A program made the translations under genes and the position numbers. From an uncultured Flavobacterium sp. (GTDB lineage Bacteria > Bacteroidota > Bacteroidia > Flavobacteriales > Flavobacteriaceae), in the NCBI GenBank assembly GCA_943912855.1, contig CALTVC010000011.1, forward strand, positions 1-64,000: a stretch of 64,000 bases of DNA, given 5' to 3'. A model generated the notes under the pieces. It did no database searches. It was not told the DNA's origin and was given only the letters and a program-made list of their open reading frames with translations. Positions 1-7,686 of the stretch are shown here, piece by piece; position 1 is the stretch's first letter; every line of letters begins with the position of its first letter.

Positions 1-895
1 ATTCATATCCATACAAATAACTGGTAATTGAAGCAAAAGACCATGTCATCGATAACTCCTCATGATAATCAGCTATAGCAATTATGAAAGGTTTATCTTT
101 GAGCTCGGGTACAATTTCCCAATATTTTTTATTAAGTTTCGTTGTTAATGCACTACTATACCTAATCGGCATATCATTAGCATTCTCTTTTATAATTTGT
201 TCTTCTGTTTTTGGAATAAAGTTTTCTAAAAGCACAGGATTGTTCGAATTTCTGGCCACTATAGTGGCCTCAACTCCTATATCAATCCCATTTTTTCTTA
301 TGAAGAAATCAGGCCGACTTAAATTTCGATTCAAATCAAATTTTTCTTCATTAAAGAAAGCAAATAGATATATTTCCCATATTCGAGCATCGAAGCCACT
401 CAACGATTGAAATTCTTTTACATAATTACCATCAATGTCTCCAAAATGATTTGCAATCTCAATAATTGTTCTTTTGGCAGCTACTTTTTCTGGGTTGTCC
501 TTTAACAATAAGAAATAAGGGTGTGGGGTTCTAGCAGTAATTTTATCAAATAAGACAACGCCTTTTTTACTGTTGCCTTGGACTACTAGAGTTGTCTCTG
601 AAATTGTATACTCAGTTATCTTTTTCGACATCCAATTTCTAGCTTCTTCTAAAGTAACGATACTAACCTCGGTTTCAATAGCTCTAAATTGTGAATTTTC
701 ATCACGGCACAATACTATGCAACCGAAGTCTCTATCTGTATTATCTAACACTATTGTTCCGATAATAGTGTTGTTATAATTGGAGTAATATTCTAATTGC
801 TCCCCAATTAAGTCAAACTGACTTCCTCTAGTAATCATCACGAGCAATTCAAAAGTTGTCTTACTCATTTTTCTCACTATATCTTCATCCTTCAT
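1..895 (-). CDS. Partial protein with possible PD-(D/E)XK-like core (5' part only)
   Basis: Reading the minus strand from ATG 895 gives 298 uninterrupted codons that run off the left edge, so the C-terminus is missing. A second in-frame ATG is at 868. The N-terminal part (about residues 1-150) is not recognised. Residues 170-215 have the pattern Trp-Glu (E174), then R-P-D-F (D196), then a short beta hairpin ending in VEAT (E209). This resembles the spacing of restriction-endonuclease-fold (PD-(D/E)XK) active sites, but the usual lysine is replaced by threonine. Residues 270-280 (FIIAIADYHEE) look like a further core strand. The DNA looks more AT-rich than the host genes to its right, suggesting an acquired segment. 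The reading frame is certain; the nuclease assignment is only an inference. Confidence 0.6.
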   Translation of the reverse strand, partial: MKDEDIVRKMSKTTFELLVMITRGSQFDLIGEQLEYYSNYNNTIIGTIVLDNTDRDFGCIVLCRDENSQFRAIETEVSIVTLEEARNWMSKKITEYTISETTLVVQGNSKKGVVLFDKITARTPHPYFLLLKDNPEKVAAKRTIIEIANHFGDIDGNYVKEFQSLSGFDARIWEIYLFAFFNEEKFDLNRNLSRPDFFIRKNGIDIGVEATIVARNSNNPVLLENFIPKTEEQIIKENANDMPIRYSSALTTKLNKKYWEIVPELKDKPFIIAIADYHEELSMTWSFASITSYLYGYE

Positions 896-1142
896 ATATA
901 GTTGGTTAGGTTTAAATCAAATTTAACAATAATCGGGATATTTGCTTTAAATAAAAAGTAGAATAATTATTTCTATTGATGCTAAGCTTAAAATAACTAA
1001 GCATTTTGTTGCTTCGACAACACTTTTACTTTAATACCTTAGTGATTATTAAAGTTGTTTAGCAATCTCATCATGTAAGTAATGTAACTTCCTTAAATCT
1101 TCTTCAAAATGGTTCGAAAAAACAATATTATGGGGAGCTTTC

Positions 1143-1171
1143 AAAGCCTTACAGCAATGTAAGGCTTTTTT
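1143..1171 (+). terminator. Rho-independent terminator-like hairpin
   Basis: A perfect 11-bp stem (AAAGCCTTACA at 1143-1153, pairing with 1158-1168) with loop GCAA is followed by a T-run on the plus strand. No plus-strand gene is visible upstream, so what it terminates is unclear. Confidence 0.6.
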
Positions 1172-1257
1172 GTTTTTGGTAGGTTTCGATCTAGAACACA
1201 ACAATTCCCTAACGTATATATTTCCTTCCAAAAGAAAAAAAACAACTCCTTTTTCCC

Positions 1258-1265
1258 TACTTTTG
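1258..1265 (+). promoter_or_regulatory. Bacteroidota -7 promoter box of xth
   Basis: TACTTTTG matches the Bacteroidota consensus TAnnTTTG exactly and lies 20 bp before the xth ATG, which implies a very short leader. No clear -33 box was found. Confidence 0.5.
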
Positions 1266-1285
1266 GAACAACCAAGATTACACGC

Positions 1286-2047
1286 ATGAGGATTATTTCA
1301 TACAACGTAAACGGCATTCGTGCCGCATACACTAAGGGGTTCATAGAATGGCTAAAACAGGCCGACCCCGATATTATCTGCCTTCAGGAAACCAAAGCCA
1401 ATGTAGACCAGGTAGAGGTTAACCTTATAGAAGAAGCAGGATACCCGTATCATTACTGGTTTAGCGCGCAAAAGAAAGGCTATAGCGGTGTGGCTATTTT
1501 CAGTAAGCATAAGCCGAACAACGTAGCGTACGGCACCGGCATAGAACACATGGATTTTGAAGGGCGGAACCTTCGCCTGGATTTTGACACTTTCAGCGTT
1601 ATGAGTCTGTACCTACCCAGTGGTACCAACATAGACCGCCTTGACCATAAGTTTAAATTTATGGACGACTTCCAGGTATACATAAACAACCTGAAACAGG
1701 AACATCCTAACCTGATCATTTGTGGCGACTATAACATTTGCCATGAAGCCATAGACATTCATGATCCTATTCGTAATGCCAAGGTTTCGGGATTCCTGCC
1801 CGAAGAACGTGCCTGGCTCGATGGTTTTATGAAAAGTGGATTTATAGACAGTTTCCGTCATTTTAATAAAGATCCGCATCACTACAGTTGGTGGAGCTAC
1901 CGCGCCAATGCCCGTAATAATAACAAAGGTTGGCGTATTGACTACGCGCTGGTTAGCGAACCCATGCGCGAAAGGCTTACCCGTGCCGTTATTTTGCCTG
2001 AAGCAAAACACAGCGACCACTGCCCCGTTTTGGTAGAAATTGACTAA
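1286..2047 (+). CDS. xth: Exodeoxyribonuclease III
   Basis: This 253-residue protein is full length for the ExoIII/APE1 family, Mg-dependent AP endonucleases and 3'-5' exonucleases acting in base-excision repair. The N-terminus MRIISYNVNGIRAA holds the first conserved Asn. Other family residues are visible: metal-binding E35 in LQETKA, Y109 in SLYLPSG, D148 and N150 in GDYNICHE, D219 in WRIDYAL, and the catalytic D244-H245 pair in KHSDHCP. The ATG is preceded by a TAnnTTTG box and has no strong ribosome-binding site, as is usual in this phylum. The next gene starts 62 bp downstream, probably from its own promoter. Assignment is secure. Confidence 0.96.
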   Translation: MRIISYNVNGIRAAYTKGFIEWLKQADPDIICLQETKANVDQVEVNLIEEAGYPYHYWFSAQKKGYSGVAIFSKHKPNNVAYGTGIEHMDFEGRNLRLDFDTFSVMSLYLPSGTNIDRLDHKFKFMDDFQVYINNLKQEHPNLIICGDYNICHEAIDIHDPIRNAKVSGFLPEERAWLDGFMKSGFIDSFRHFNKDPHHYSWWSYRANARNNNKGWRIDYALVSEPMRERLTRAVILPEAKHSDHCPVLVEID

Positions 2048-2109
2048 AAACAGGCAAGGTTATTGTGAATAAAATCGTAGTTTTATTGCGACCACTAAAA
2101 TTTACACAG

Positions 2110-3072
2110 ATGAGGATTAAAATGATTTCTGCTGCATTGCTGGCTATGGTGCTTACCACCAGCTGCGTGAGCAAAAAGGTGTACAAAGACCTTGAAAATA
2201 AATATGCGGACCTGAAAAAGGAAAACCGCGAAATGGCCGACCAGAATGCTGCTCTTACCAAAGAAAAGAATGAGCTGGACCTGAAGGCAAAGGAACTTGA
2301 AGATAAACTGGCAAAAATCACTGCCGATCGCGATAAAAACGCTGCAGACCTTGCAGCTACCAAGAACAGCCTGGATGCGCTTAAAGGCAGTTACAATGCC
2401 TTGGAAAAAGACAGCAACAGTGCGCTGGAAAACAACCTGAAGAAGAACCGTGAGCTTCTTGCCCAGCTTGAAGCTAAGGAGAAAGCACTTGCTGCTGAAA
2501 AAGAACGCCTTGAAAAACTTAAAAGTGAGCTACAAGAGCGTAGCAACCGCGTAGCTGAACTTGAAGGTAAGATGAGCGCCCAGCAGGCAAGCATGAGCGC
2601 GCTAAAAGATAAGCTAAGCAAAGCCCTGAATAGCTTCCAGGGGAAAGGGCTTACCGTAGAGCATAAAAACGGAAAGGTATACGTAAGTATGGAAAACAAG
2701 CTCCTTTTCGGTTCGGGTTCATGGACCGTGGGTACCGAAGGGCGTAAAGCTGTGGAAGAAGTAGCCAAGGTACTTGCCGATAATCCGGACATATCTGTAC
2801 TGATAGAAGGACACACTGATAATGTGCCTTACTCTGGTGGTGGAGTTGTAACCGACAACTGGGATTTGAGTACAAAACGTGCTACAGCCATTGTTACTAT
2901 CATCCGCGAAAACAAAAAGGTAGATCCTAAAAACCTTACCGCAGCCGGCCGTAGCGAGTTTGCTCCTATAGCACCAAACGAAACCGCTGAAGGTAAAAGC
3001 AAGAACCGTCGTATAGAAATTATTCTTACGCCTAAACTCGATGAACTGAACAAGCTGCTTAACGAGATTTAA
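2110..3072 (+). CDS. OmpA-family outer-membrane lipoprotein with coiled coil
   Basis: This is a 320-residue lipoprotein. A hydrophobic leader from ATG 2110 ends in the lipobox LTTSC (C19). A long charged heptad-like region (about 25-185, rich in Lys/Glu/Ala/Leu) predicts a coiled coil. An OmpA/MotB peptidoglycan-binding domain follows (about 200-310) with the family motif EGHTDNVPYSGG and LSTKRATAIV. It probably links the outer membrane to peptidoglycan. A GTG start at 2065 is open in frame but would place 15 residues before a good signal peptide, and a promoter-like TAGTTTTA lies between, so 2110 is preferred. A terminator hairpin follows immediately. The family is secure; the precise role is not known. 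Confidence 0.9.
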   Translation: MRIKMISAALLAMVLTTSCVSKKVYKDLENKYADLKKENREMADQNAALTKEKNELDLKAKELEDKLAKITADRDKNAADLAATKNSLDALKGSYNALEKDSNSALENNLKKNRELLAQLEAKEKALAAEKERLEKLKSELQERSNRVAELEGKMSAQQASMSALKDKLSKALNSFQGKGLTVEHKNGKVYVSMENKLLFGSGSWTVGTEGRKAVEEVAKVLADNPDISVLIEGHTDNVPYSGGGVVTDNWDLSTKRATAIVTIIRENKKVDPKNLTAAGRSEFAPIAPNETAEGKSKNRRIEIILTPKLDELNKLLNEI

Positions 3073-3090
3073 GTAACAACGTTATATATC

Positions 3091-3120
3091 AAAGGCTGCC
3101 TTCGGGTGGCCTTTATTATT
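3091..3120 (+). terminator. Terminator of the OmpA-family gene
   Basis: AAAGGCTGCC, loop TTCG, GGTGGCCTTT form a 10-bp stem including two G-T pairs, just after the OmpA gene stop. An AT-rich tail follows. Confidence 0.6.
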
Positions 3121-3155
3121 TAAGTCCTAGTTTGTTTCTTACAGTTTCGTTAACG

Positions 3156-3188
3156 TTTGTGCTGTAAAAAGCATTTTTTTTAACTTTG
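3156..3188 (+). promoter_or_regulatory. Promoter of the alpha/beta hydrolase gene
   Basis: TTTG (3156-3159), a 21-bp spacer and TAACTTTG (3181-3188) match the Bacteroidota housekeeping promoter. The predicted start of transcription lies just before the TTG start codon at 3212, and this supports that start. Confidence 0.6.
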
Positions 3189-3211
3189 CAAAACCTTAAA
3201 ATGCGGAATTC

Positions 3212-3997
3212 TTGAAACAGCTTAACTACAAAAACACCACCATCCATTACACAGACAACGGAAAAGGCAATGCTCTTGTATTGCTCCACGGTTTTCTGGA
3301 GAACCAAAGCATGTGGGATTTTTTTGTAGCCGAGTATGCCAAAAAATACCGTGTTATAACCATTGATCTTTTAGGTCATGGGGAAACCGGTTGCCTTGGT
3401 TATGTACACACCATGGAAGACCAGGCCGATGTGGTACAGGCGGTTTTACACGAACTGCGTATACGCAAGGCGGTATTTATGGGGCATAGTATGGGTGGAT
3501 ATGTAGCCTTGGCTTTCGCCGAATTATATCCTGATATGGTTAAGGGTATCATACTGCAAAACAGTACCTCTCTAGCCGATAGCGACGAACGTAAAGCAAA
3601 CCGGGACCGAGCCGTGGCAGCCGTAAAACAAAATGCAACAGCTTTTGTACGCATGAGCATAGCCAACCTTTTTAGCGAAGAAAACCGTGAAAAGTGTGCC
3701 GAAGATATAGAGAAACTTCGTGAACAGGCTGTAAAAACTCCTATTCAAGGCATTGTAGCAGCCCTGGAAGGGATGAAGATACGCAAGGATAGGGAAGTAC
3801 TACTACACTTCGCACCTTATCCTATACTATTGGTTTTGGGTAAAAAAGACCAGAGTCTTGTATATGAAGAGCACGCTTCGCAAATTGAAGGAACCCGTAC
3901 TAAACTGGTTACGTATCCGCATGGGCACATGGCACACATAGAAGACCGAGACGCGTTACTGAAAGAAACCCTTGAGTTTTTAAAATCGGTTAAATAG
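3212..3997 (+). CDS. Alpha/beta-fold hydrolase
   Basis: This 261-residue single-domain alpha/beta hydrolase has the oxyanion-hole motif LHGF (25-28) and the nucleophile elbow GHSMGG (S93). The acid is probably D213 in LGKKDQ, and the catalytic His lies in HGHMAHIED (H239 or H242). No signal peptide is seen, so it is probably cytosolic. Substrate cannot be told from sequence; esterase, lactonase and MenH-like activities all share this layout. The start is TTG: the only nearby ATG (3201) is closed by a stop after four codons, and the TTG lies about 24 bp after a good promoter. It is a single-gene unit, convergent with the next gene. Confidence 0.88.
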   Translation: MKQLNYKNTTIHYTDNGKGNALVLLHGFLENQSMWDFFVAEYAKKYRVITIDLLGHGETGCLGYVHTMEDQADVVQAVLHELRIRKAVFMGHSMGGYVALAFAELYPDMVKGIILQNSTSLADSDERKANRDRAVAAVKQNATAFVRMSIANLFSEENREKCAEDIEKLREQAVKTPIQGIVAALEGMKIRKDREVLLHFAPYPILLVLGKKDQSLVYEEHASQIEGTRTKLVTYPHGHMAHIEDRDALLKETLEFLKSVK

Positions 3998-4009
3998 ATT
4001 ACCGTTATA

Positions 4010-4813
4010 TCACGGTACCCATATCATACGGGTCATGGCACTAAAACCATGGTTGTGATACGATGCTGGCAAACCTGCTAACACGCCCATACTCACATTT
4101 CTTGAAATACCTACTTTAAACTGAGGCCTGAAGACAATGTCGGGTTTATCGGCTGAGAAATCCATATTGGTTTCCAACCCTATGAAATTACCGTTGTTAA
4201 ACACATAATGCAGGTTAGCATTAACCTCAGCCGATGTGGTTACTTTACCCGTTTTAAAGTCTTGCTTAAAAGACGGCCCGGTGTATAACAGCGTGTGGAT
4301 GTTTGGGGTAAGCCTTTTTGCCGCAATAAAAATAGGATTGTAAATAGTCCCTTCAAACAACGGCGCGTTTTGCCCAATGCTGTCTATATCTGAAAATTCC
4401 ATTTCCTGTATATAACCCACTGCCATACTGGTTTGGTGCTTTGCCGAAACTAAAAAAGTATATTGGGTAGCCAGTTTTATACCCTCAACCCTGTTTGCGG
4501 GGATTGTGTTTTTGGCCACACCGCTATTGGCAATGTCTATTTCAAAAGGTACCTCAACTTCCATACCCAGGCGGTTTGCCACAGCAAACTCATATTCGGC
4601 AAAACCGGTGTATGAGGTATAAGATGTTTCGTTATTTACACCAAAACCCACATTCAGTTCGTGTTCGCCTTTACGGGCACCCAGGTCACGAATGAGGTCG
4701 GTATACAACGGCTCGGCATGGTGTAGTTTTAAAGGTTTGGCAACATCTGTTTTGTTTTGGGCGAAAGCCTGAAAGCCTAAAATGGCAAATAATACGGCAC
4801 ATATCTTCTTCAT
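4010..4813 (-). CDS. Secreted putative outer-membrane beta-barrel protein, HAEPLYTDLIRDLGAR type
   Basis: This is a 267-residue protein with a signal peptide (residues 1-18, ending AFAQ). The mature protein begins with a conserved-looking block, HAEPLYTDLIRDLGARKGEHE, that I associate with uncharacterised Bacteroidota envelope proteins. Much of the rest alternates hydrophobic and polar residues in short strands (for example ELNVGFGV, YTGFAEYEFAV, HTLLYTGPSF, FRPQFKVGISRNVSMGVLAGL), as expected for a small beta-barrel. No catalytic motif is visible. It is convergent with the hydrolase gene, with 12 bp between them. The envelope location is well supported; the function is unknown. Confidence 0.7.
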   Translation of the reverse strand: MKKICAVLFAILGFQAFAQNKTDVAKPLKLHHAEPLYTDLIRDLGARKGEHELNVGFGVNNETSYTSYTGFAEYEFAVANRLGMEVEVPFEIDIANSGVAKNTIPANRVEGIKLATQYTFLVSAKHQTSMAVGYIQEMEFSDIDSIGQNAPLFEGTIYNPIFIAAKRLTPNIHTLLYTGPSFKQDFKTGKVTTSAEVNANLHYVFNNGNFIGLETNMDFSADKPDIVFRPQFKVGISRNVSMGVLAGLPASYHNHGFSAMTRMIWVP

Positions 4814-4888
4814 AAGTAATACTGTTTGCGGTCAAAACTAGACCCACAATCAGGAAACAATTAGGAAGATAAACCCTTTAAGATATAA

Positions 4889-5263
4889 TTAACCTTCGCT
4901 TCTCAGCTTCTCACGGTGCATGGCACCCCATTCGGCAAGACTACGGAGAACGTCTTTAAGGGTATGGGTATAATCGGTAGGTTCATAGGTAATAACTATA
5001 GGGGTACCGGTATCTACACGGCGGTTTATAAAACCGTTCAGTTCCAGTTCGCGCAATTCATTACTCAGCACCTTTGCCGAAATACCTTCTATAGTGCGTT
5101 GCAACTCATTAAAGCGCATAGGGTGCTCGCGTAGGGCAAGGATGATGCGTAGCTTCCATTTGCCTCCTATCACATACAGGGCGTCGCCTATATTGTTTAA
5201 ACGGGCACTGCACTGCTGTACGCTTACACAAGGTTCTTCGGTCATTATTTCTTCTCTTTCCAT
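4889..5263 (-). CDS. HxlR-family winged-helix transcriptional regulator
   Basis: This 124-residue protein is typical in length and sequence for HxlR/MarR-like regulators. The motif GDALYVIGGKWKLRIILALREHPMRF is split over helix 1 and the wing region (about 27-52), followed by the recognition helix in GISAKVLSNELRELELNGFI. Cysteines at 12 and 18 near the N-terminus fit the redox-sensing cysteine used by some members (known for HypR/QorR-type proteins, not shown here). It is transcribed divergently from the azoreductase gene, and the shared intergenic region contains a strong inverted repeat over both promoters. This suggests it represses itself and azoR in response to quinones or electrophiles. 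A later in-frame Met (7) is an alternative start. Confidence 0.9.
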   Translation of the reverse strand: MEREEIMTEEPCVSVQQCSARLNNIGDALYVIGGKWKLRIILALREHPMRFNELQRTIEGISAKVLSNELRELELNGFINRRVDTGTPIVITYEPTDYTHTLKDVLRSLAEWGAMHREKLRSEG

Positions 5264-5297
5264 ATCAGGGTTGTTGTGCGGTTACTTTGGTGTAACC

Positions 5298-5332
5298 GCT
5301 TACCTTAAGTATACTACTAACTTATGGTAAGC
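5298..5332. promoter_or_regulatory. Inverted-repeat operator between hxlR-type gene and azoR
   Basis: Arms GCTTACCTTAAGT (5298-5310) and ACTTATGGTAAGC (5320-5332) are inverted repeats with one mismatch and a 9-bp spacer. The dyad covers the expected -33 region of the azoR promoter and abuts the minus-strand -7 box, a good position for repression of both genes by the adjacent HxlR protein. Binding is inferred. Confidence 0.55.
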
Positions 5333-5339
5333 AAATGTA
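5332..5339 (-). promoter_or_regulatory. -7 box of the HxlR-type gene
   Basis: The minus strand reads TACATTTG here, an exact TAnnTTTG match, about 70 bp upstream of the regulator ATG and touching the inverted repeat. Confidence 0.5.
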
Positions 5340-5341
5340 CA

Positions 5342-5349
5342 TAATTTTG
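5342..5349 (+). promoter_or_regulatory. -7 box of azoR
   Basis: TAATTTTG matches TAnnTTTG and lies 30 bp before the azoR ATG. It sits back to back with the minus-strand box at 5332-5339. Confidence 0.5.
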
Positions 5350-5379
5350 CTTTTGTAATTATTTAATACGCAAATCAAA

Positions 5380-5979
5380 ATGAAGAACATACTGCATATC
5401 ATTACCAGCCCGCGTGGCGCACAATCGTACAGCATTCAACTGGGCAATGCTCTTACCGAGAAACTTGCGACCGCTAACCCGGGTAGCAACGTAACCGAAC
5501 TGAACCTTGCCGATAACCCATACGACCATATTTCGGGCGATGTGATTTCGGCATTCTTTACACCGCATGACCAACTTAACGATGGTCAAAAAGAAATTAT
5601 ACAGCCGTCTAACGATGCGGTACAACAACTGTTGGATACCGACATACTGGTTATTGGGTTGCCATTATACAACCTGGGCATACCAAGCAACCTTAAAAGC
5701 TGGCTGGACAACGTAGTGCGGGCGGGTAAAACATTTGCCTATTCTGCCGAAGGTCCTAAAGGACTGCTAGAAGGTAAAACGGTTTACATAGCCGTGGCAT
5801 CAGGAGGAGTATATTCTGAAGGGCCATTTAAGGCTTTTGATTTCATAGAACCTTACCTGCGTGGTACTTTAGGATTTATAGGCATAACCGATGTACACTT
5901 TGTACGTGCCGAAGGAACATCAAGACCGGAACTACAGGAAAATGCAGTAAGCAAAGCGCTTGGCGCGGTAGCGGTTTAA
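5380..5979 (+). CDS. azoR: FMN-dependent NADH-azoreductase
   Basis: This 199-residue flavodoxin-fold protein matches AzoR length. The N-terminal phosphate loop for FMN is in ITSPRGAQSYSIQLG (8-22). The central motif VIGLPLYNLGIPSNLKSWLDNVVRAGKTFAY (about 91-121) is diagnostic for azoreductases/quinone reductases, and VASGGVYSEGP (about 139-149) forms a second flavin-binding loop. The enzyme reduces quinones and azo compounds with NADH in the cytosol. It is divergent from the HxlR-type regulator, with an inverted repeat on its promoter, so control by quinone or electrophile stress is likely. The start ATG is the only one consistent with the promoter. Assignment is strong. Confidence 0.93.
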   Translation: MKNILHIITSPRGAQSYSIQLGNALTEKLATANPGSNVTELNLADNPYDHISGDVISAFFTPHDQLNDGQKEIIQPSNDAVQQLLDTDILVIGLPLYNLGIPSNLKSWLDNVVRAGKTFAYSAEGPKGLLEGKTVYIAVASGGVYSEGPFKAFDFIEPYLRGTLGFIGITDVHFVRAEGTSRPELQENAVSKALGAVAV

Positions 5980-6015
5980 GCCCTTTTAGCATCTGGGGGA
6001 GATTCATAAAAAGAG

Positions 6016-6074
6016 AAAGCCTAAAGCCGTGTAAGGAATATCAAAATGGTATTCCTTACACGGCTTTAGGCTTT
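6016..6074 (+). terminator. Very long perfect hairpin after azoR
   Basis: Two 25-nt arms (6016-6040 and 6050-6074) are perfectly complementary around a 9-nt loop. It lies 36 bp after the azoR stop and has a short T-rich end. It can act as a terminator, but the stem is far longer than needed. Confidence 0.6.
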
Positions 6075-6149
6075 TATATGTATGCTATGTTTTTCTTTGC
6101 TTCTTTATGAAACTAAAACCTTATTATAGTCAGGATAAAAATAAGTCCG

Positions 6150-6157
6150 TAAATTTG
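6150..6157 (+). promoter_or_regulatory. -7 box of the MFS gene
   Basis: TAAATTTG matches TAnnTTTG and is 20 bp before the MFS start codon. Confidence 0.45.
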
Positions 6158-6177
6158 TAAGTAAATACAGAGCAGGT

Positions 6178-7392
6178 ATGGATATAGAATTAAATAATGC
6201 CCGGAAAGTACGTAAACCGCTGAAAGCGTACAAAGAAGCCAAAGAAAGTTACCTTAACCGCATACGCCTTGCGGTGTCGTTATTTTACTTTACCATGGGG
6301 CTTACCTTTGCCACCTGGGCGAGCCGTATACCCGATATTAAGGAAAGCCTTGGTCTTTCTGAAGCGGACTTAGGTACGGTACTTTTTGCCATACCGGTGG
6401 GGCAGCTGTGCATGATGCCGTTTTCAGGGAAAATAGTCATCCGTTACGGTAGTAGTAAAACGGTAGTGTTCGGTATTATTTTTTACATTCTTGCCATGAC
6501 TACGCTGGGATTGGCTACCGAGGTATGGCAACTTATGTTGTCGTTGTTTTTCTTCGGTATCTTTAGTAATTTTAGCAATATCTCTATAAACACCCAGGGC
6601 ATTCTTACCGAAGGATTGTTCCGTAGGCCCATAATGTCGTCATTTCACGGAGCGTGGAGCCTTGCCGGGTTTACCGGTGCGCTTATAGGGTTAGGTATGA
6701 TGAACTTTAAGTTGGCACCCATTTACCACTTTGTTACGGTAGCGGTGCTGTTGTACATAAATATTTTTGCCAATTTCCGTTACCTGGTAAAAACCAAACC
6801 TGCCAAGCCTAAGGCGATTGAAGCCGATAAGAAGCGTGGCTTGCTTCCTAAAATAAACCCTGCGTTGGCATGGCTTGGGGTAATCGGTTTTTGCAGTATG
6901 GTAAGCGAAGGTATAATGTTCGACTGGAGTGGGGTATATTTTAAAGATGTGGTAAAAGCCCCCGAATCATTAGTTATCCTGGGTTATACGTCATTCATGA
7001 TCATGATGGCGAGTGGTCGTTTCATTGGCGATAAAATCACGCAGCGTTTCGGACGTAAAAAAGTACTCGCCTTTAGCGGCTTCCTGATTTCGGGTGGTAT
7101 GTACATAGCGGTATTTTTTCCGTATGTAATTCCGGCGGCATTGGGCTTTATGCTGGTAGGTCTTGGGGTAAGTACAGTAGTTCCGGGCGTGTACAGCCTT
7201 GCGGGTAAAACTCCGGGCATAGAACCCAGCCAGGCGCTTACAGCAGTATCCAGCATCAGCTTTTTAGGCTTTTTGCTTGGCCCTCCGGTAATTGGGTACA
7301 TAGCGCACGCGGTAGGACTAAAAATGTCATTTGCCATCATTGGGGTATTTGGGGTATGCATTGCACTTTTTGTGAATAAGATAAAGGAGTAG
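6178..7392 (+). CDS. Major facilitator superfamily transporter (YbjJ-like)
   Basis: This is a 404-residue integral inner-membrane protein with about 12 hydrophobic segments and a charged N-terminal tail of about 28 residues. The sequence TFATWASRIPDIKESLGLSEADLGTVL after the first helix is characteristic of the YbjJ-type MFS group. The loop between helices 2 and 3 (FSGKIVIRYGSSKTV) is a divergent form of the MFS signature motif, and GDKITQRFGRKKVL is its counterpart in the C-terminal half. A cytosolic loop rich in Lys/Pro (about 205-222) separates the halves. Substrate is unknown. It stands alone with its own promoter. Confidence 0.85.
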   Translation: MDIELNNARKVRKPLKAYKEAKESYLNRIRLAVSLFYFTMGLTFATWASRIPDIKESLGLSEADLGTVLFAIPVGQLCMMPFSGKIVIRYGSSKTVVFGIIFYILAMTTLGLATEVWQLMLSLFFFGIFSNFSNISINTQGILTEGLFRRPIMSSFHGAWSLAGFTGALIGLGMMNFKLAPIYHFVTVAVLLYINIFANFRYLVKTKPAKPKAIEADKKRGLLPKINPALAWLGVIGFCSMVSEGIMFDWSGVYFKDVVKAPESLVILGYTSFMIMMASGRFIGDKITQRFGRKKVLAFSGFLISGGMYIAVFFPYVIPAALGFMLVGLGVSTVVPGVYSLAGKTPGIEPSQALTAVSSISFLGFLLGPPVIGYIAHAVGLKMSFAIIGVFGVCIALFVNKIKE

Positions 7393-7686
7393 TTTTAGTG
7401 ATCAGTGTTCAGTCGCAGTAGGCAGTGCTTACTCCTGGAGTAAATGAAAATGCTGATAATTTTGTGTGAAATTTTACCACAATGAACACAAAGTTTTCTC
7501 ACAAAGTTTATAGAAAATCAGGCTTTGAAATAGCAAAAGAACACAAAGGCTTTCCTTTGAAAAGCTGAAAAGAATACAAACAAACGGATGTCCATAAGAA
7601 AGTTATTGTAGGGGAATGGGAAACCAGCATTATAGGATTTCTGACCTCCGACAAATAAACGAATAAACAAATTAACAGTAAGAGAA
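7393..7686. repeat. Intergenic region with degenerate host-type repeats
   Basis: No gene is evident in these 294 bp. At 7398-7427 there is a copy of the CAGTCGCAG/CTGAACACTG-type repeat also found near 21630, 30780, 31545 and 35445. At about 7468-7520 lies a degenerate AACACAAAG...CACAAAGTTT repeat of the same family as those at 16855, 30515 and 31402. Confidence 0.4.

Larger units (their letters stand above)
896..1285. other. Intergenic region, 390 bp, with a possible gene remnant
   Basis: No convincing full gene lies here. It holds a strong hairpin with a T-run (1143-1168) and the promoter box of the next gene. The minus strand at about 1049-1135 reads as a short plausible protein tail ending in LHDEIAKQL and stop. 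It has no credible start except through the hairpin, so it may be the decayed 3' end of a lost gene. The left half is very AT-rich. Confidence 0.4.

Noticed and set aside
84..779. Two plus-strand frames at the left edge
   Set aside because: Both are shadows of the continuous 298-codon minus-strand frame that runs off the window.
2065..2109. GTG start of the OmpA-family lipoprotein
   Set aside because: It would precede a normal lipoprotein signal peptide by 15 residues and overlaps a promoter-like box; ATG 2110 preferred.
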